Assembly (NCBI RefSeq): GCF_004551525.1
Contig: NZ_SATR01000030.1
Span: 1-64,000 of the forward strand
Source of the DNA: Vibrio ouci
GTDB taxonomy: Bacteria > Pseudomonadota > Gammaproteobacteria > Enterobacterales > Vibrionaceae
Length of the DNA: 64,000 nucleotides
Reading direction: 5' to 3'
Shown here: piece by piece, positions 61,809 through 64,000 of the stretch
Layout of the letters: each line of letters opens with the position of its first letter
Numbering within the stretch: position 1 is the first letter of the stretch
Notes under the pieces: generated by a model
The model's input: only the letters and a program-made list of their open reading frames with translations
Told to the model about the DNA's origin: nothing
Database searches by the model: none
Made by a program: the position numbers and the translations under genes

Positions 61809-63470
61809 ATGTTCTGTATTCAATGTGAACAGACAATTCAAACCCCAACCGTTAAAGGCTGCTCTTTTGCACAAGGTATGTGTGGTAAAACTTCTAAAGT
61901 TTCAGATCTACAAGATGTATTGGTTTACACGCTACAAGGCGTATCTTACTGGGCAGAACAAGCGAAGAAATTCGATATCATCGATGATCAAATCAACCAG
62001 TGGGCACCACGTGCATTCTTCTCGACATTGACCAACGTTAACTTCGATCCTGAGCGTATCCTTGAGCTATCTGCGCAAGCGGCACAATTTAAAGCACGCC
62101 TAAAAGAGCAAACCCTTGCTGCGGCAAAACTGGGGAATGTTGAACTAGAACAAGCACCAAGCGTCGCTGATTTTGAGCTTCCAGCAACAGCAGAGGCAAT
62201 CTTAGCTTATGCTCCACAAGTTGCGGTAAACCGTGGCTACGAAACCATCAGTGAAGATGTGATTGGTTTGCGTCTACTTTGTCTTTACGGCCTAAAAGGT
62301 GCAGCAGCATATATGGAGCACGCTCGCGTTCTTGAACAAACGAATAATGATATTTTTGCTGAGTATCACCAAATCATGGCTTGGTTAGGTACCGATCCTG
62401 AAGACTTGAACGCACTGCTTGAGTGTTCAATGCAAATTGGCCTAATGAACTACATAGTGATGGAGATGCTTGATCACGGTGAAACTGCGACATTTGGTCA
62501 CCCAGAGCCAACGGCGGTTAACGTCAAGACAGTCAAAGGCAAAGCAATCTTAGTGTCTGGCCATGACCTGCACGATCTAGAAAAAATCCTTCAACAAACA
62601 GAAGGCAAAGGCATCAACGTTTACACTAACGGTGAAATGCTACCTGCACACGGCTACCCAGAACTTAAGAAATACCCTCATCTAGTGGGTAACTACGGTA
62701 GCGCTTGGCAAAACCAGCAAAAAGAGTTCGCGAACTTCCCTGGCGCAATCGTGATGACGTCAAACTGTTTGCTTAACCCTAACGTAGGTCAATACGCCGA
62801 CCGCCTGTTCACTCGCAGCATTGTGGGTTGGCCAGGTGTGGCACACATTGAAGGTGATGATTTCAGCCAAGTGATCGAATGTGCACTTGCACAAGACGGC
62901 TTCCAGCACGATGAAATTGAGCAAATGATCACGGTAGGCTTTGGTCGCAACGCACTCATGCAAGCAGCTCCTGCAGTGGTTGAACAAGTCAAAGCAGGCA
63001 ACATCAAACACTTCTTCTTAGTGGGTGGTTGTGACGGTGACAAATCAGAGCGTAGCTACTACACCGACTTCACAGCACAAGCTCCAGAAGATAGCGTCAT
63101 CCTAACACTGGCGTGTGGTAAATTCCGTTTCAACAAGAATCAATTTGGCGACATCAACGGTATTCCACGTCTTCTTGATGTTGGCCAATGTAACGATGCG
63201 TACTCAGCAATTCAGCTTGCACTCGCACTATCTAAAGAGTTCGACTGCGATATCAACGAACTACCGCTAACCTTGGTTCTATCTTGGTTCGAGCAAAAAG
63301 CGATCGTGATTCTACTGACTCTGTTTGCTCTAGGCGTAAAAGGCATTTACACCGGCCCAACGGCTCCTGCGTTCTTAACGGACAACCTAATCAAGGTTAT
63401 TCAAGATAAGTTCGATATGCGCAGCATCGGCAGCGTAGAAGAAGACCTAAAAACTATCCTAGCGGCTTAA
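61809..63470 (+). CDS. hcp: Hydroxylamine reductase / hybrid cluster protein
   Basis: This 553-residue cytoplasmic protein carries an N-terminal iron-sulfur cluster bound by C3, C6, C18 and C25 (CX2C-X11-CX6C). It also has the hybrid Fe-S-O cluster ligands in the C-terminal part, with motifs such as VGGCDGDKSERSYYTDF and LACGKFRFN. It reduces NO or hydroxylamine under nitrosative stress and acts with its reductase Hcr. It is controlled by the sigma-54 promoter upstream and NorR. Confidence 0.95.
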   Translation: MFCIQCEQTIQTPTVKGCSFAQGMCGKTSKVSDLQDVLVYTLQGVSYWAEQAKKFDIIDDQINQWAPRAFFSTLTNVNFDPERILELSAQAAQFKARLKEQTLAAAKLGNVELEQAPSVADFELPATAEAILAYAPQVAVNRGYETISEDVIGLRLLCLYGLKGAAAYMEHARVLEQTNNDIFAEYHQIMAWLGTDPEDLNALLECSMQIGLMNYIVMEMLDHGETATFGHPEPTAVNVKTVKGKAILVSGHDLHDLEKILQQTEGKGINVYTNGEMLPAHGYPELKKYPHLVGNYGSAWQNQQKEFANFPGAIVMTSNCLLNPNVGQYADRLFTRSIVGWPGVAHIEGDDFSQVIECALAQDGFQHDEIEQMITVGFGRNALMQAAPAVVEQVKAGNIKHFFLVGGCDGDKSERSYYTDFTAQAPEDSVILTLACGKFRFNKNQFGDINGIPRLLDVGQCNDAYSAIQLALALSKEFDCDINELPLTLVLSWFEQKAIVILLTLFALGVKGIYTGPTAPAFLTDNLIKVIQDKFDMRSIGSVEEDLKTILAA

Positions 63471-63486
63471 TCCCTTCACTGCTCAC

Positions 63487-63523
63487 GCCCAGTACTTAGA
63501 GTGTTTAGCTCTTGGTATTGGGC
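63487..63523 (+). other. Intergenic hairpin between hcp and hcr
   Basis: GCCCAGTAC (63487-63495) pairs with GTATTGGGC (63515-63523), with AGAG/CTCT inside the loop. It is followed by GCTTTTG. It could act as a partial terminator giving more Hcp than Hcr. Confidence 0.6.
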
Positions 63524-63543
63524 GCTTTTGTACGAGAGAAACG

Positions 63544-63940
63544 ATGTTTATTGAATGGCAAAATAATCAACCAGCAAAAATGCGTTGCGTCGATAAATGG
63601 AACGAAACAGACGATACGGTTAGCATCAAACTTGAGGCGGCCGATGGCAGCCATCTTCACTTTAGTGGTTTCAAGCCAGGACAGTTTGTCTCACTCGGCT
63701 TCGAGTTGAATGGGAAAATGGAATACCGCGCTTATTCCCTCTCTTCAATGCCCGGCGATGATCATCTAAAACTTACGATTAAACGAGTTGAAGATGGTCT
63801 TGTATCGAATCACGTCATCGACCAATTTAGTATTGGCGATTCTGTTGATGTATTGGCACCAACAGGACCATTTAATAGTGTCGATTGCCCACCAAAGAAA
63901 AAGGTCGCTTTGCTTAGTGCGGGCTGTGGTATCACCCCCA
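63544..63940 (+). pseudogene. hcr: NADH oxidoreductase Hcr, apparently interrupted after the NAD-binding motif
   Basis: ATG 63544 begins a flavodoxin-reductase-type protein. It has the FAD motif YRAYSLSSMP, a middle segment VSNHVIDQFSIGDSVDVLAPTGPF, and the start of the NAD motif SAGCGITP (about 125-132). After codon 132 the frame stays open but reads RAGSHFVNNYDLIG, unlike the expected hydrophobic helix. The family normally also has a C-terminal 2Fe-2S domain. It is either disrupted by an inserted element or joined to foreign sequence at about 63938-63942. Confidence 0.6.
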
Positions 63941-64000
63941 GGGCGGGATCGCACTTTGTTAACAACTATGATCTAATAGGCTCAAATCCACAAATTGATA
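63941..64000 (+). mobile_element. Possible left end of an insertion element in hcr
   Basis: The sequence starting near CAGGGCGGGATCGCAC no longer matches hcr. Only 60 bases are visible, so no transposase or second end can be seen. The family is unknown; some IS groups have ends starting CAGGG. Confidence 0.35.

Noticed and set aside
1..64000. CRISPR arrays, tRNA or rRNA genes, integron attC sites, prophage modules
   Set aside because: I scanned by eye for regularly spaced repeats, tRNA-like cloverleaf ends and integrase/phage genes and saw none; a covariance-model search would be needed to exclude small RNAs.

Overview
The window looks like part of a Vibrionaceae chromosome (Vibrio or a close relative, possibly the second chromosome). 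The evidence is the Vibrio-type sialic acid cluster, the OmpU-like porin, the NorR/hcp/hcr unit and the many closest-looking Vibrio proteins. This placement rests on recognising families, not on a search. I see no rRNA, tRNA, CRISPR array or complete insertion sequence.

Layout. 1-2265: N-terminal part of a giant LapA-type adhesin with a retention module and a TAAG protease site, running off the left edge. 2266-3036: a candidate small RNA and a small secreted protein. 3155-4210: aroG. 4520-7868: a polar amino acid ABC importer. 7894-15695: a complete aa3-type cytochrome c oxidase operon (coxB, coxA, ctaG, coxC, SURF1, a SCO-like protein, ctaA, cyoE), with a DUF2909 gene embedded antisense. 16040-20184: phospho-sugar mutase, aquaporin and a lytic transglycosylase. 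20392-24170: an scs copper-tolerance thiol-redox operon. 24243-28337: GNAT, LysE exporter, AraC regulator, AzlCD exporter, a hidden 37-residue protein and a FAH-family hydrolase. 28547-34468: porin, malM, lamB and a GlgX-like debranching enzyme, with MalT-like boxes between lamB and glgX. 34621-36387: a GGDEF protein.

36426-49352 is a full sialic acid scavenging and catabolism locus. It encodes a secreted sialidase, two NanM-type mutarotases (one exported, one cytoplasmic), the RpiR-type regulator NanR, two different sialic acid lyase-family enzymes, the SiaPQM TRAP transporter, NanE, NanK and NagA. Released sialic acid would be epimerised, imported by SiaPQM, cleaved to ManNAc, phosphorylated, epimerised to GlcNAc-6-P and deacetylated to GlcN-6-P. 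A near-perfect 17-bp inverted repeat between siaP and nanE is the probable NanR operator.

49381-55842 holds MFS and TSUP transporters, regulators, a tandem-repeat/nuclease-like protein, and a rhodanese / His-rich protein / MFS operon. 56016-58350 is a small lipoprotein plus a 730-residue secreted protein of unknown function, sitting between the rhodanese operon and a GlxA-type regulator whose promoters share a sequence element. 59639-64000 is a nitrosative-stress unit (norR, small membrane protein, hcp, hcr) with a sigma-54 promoter and paired GATGT-N7-ACATC sites. The hcr sequence stops resembling its family at about 63940, which suggests a mobile element end or other rearrangement at the right edge.
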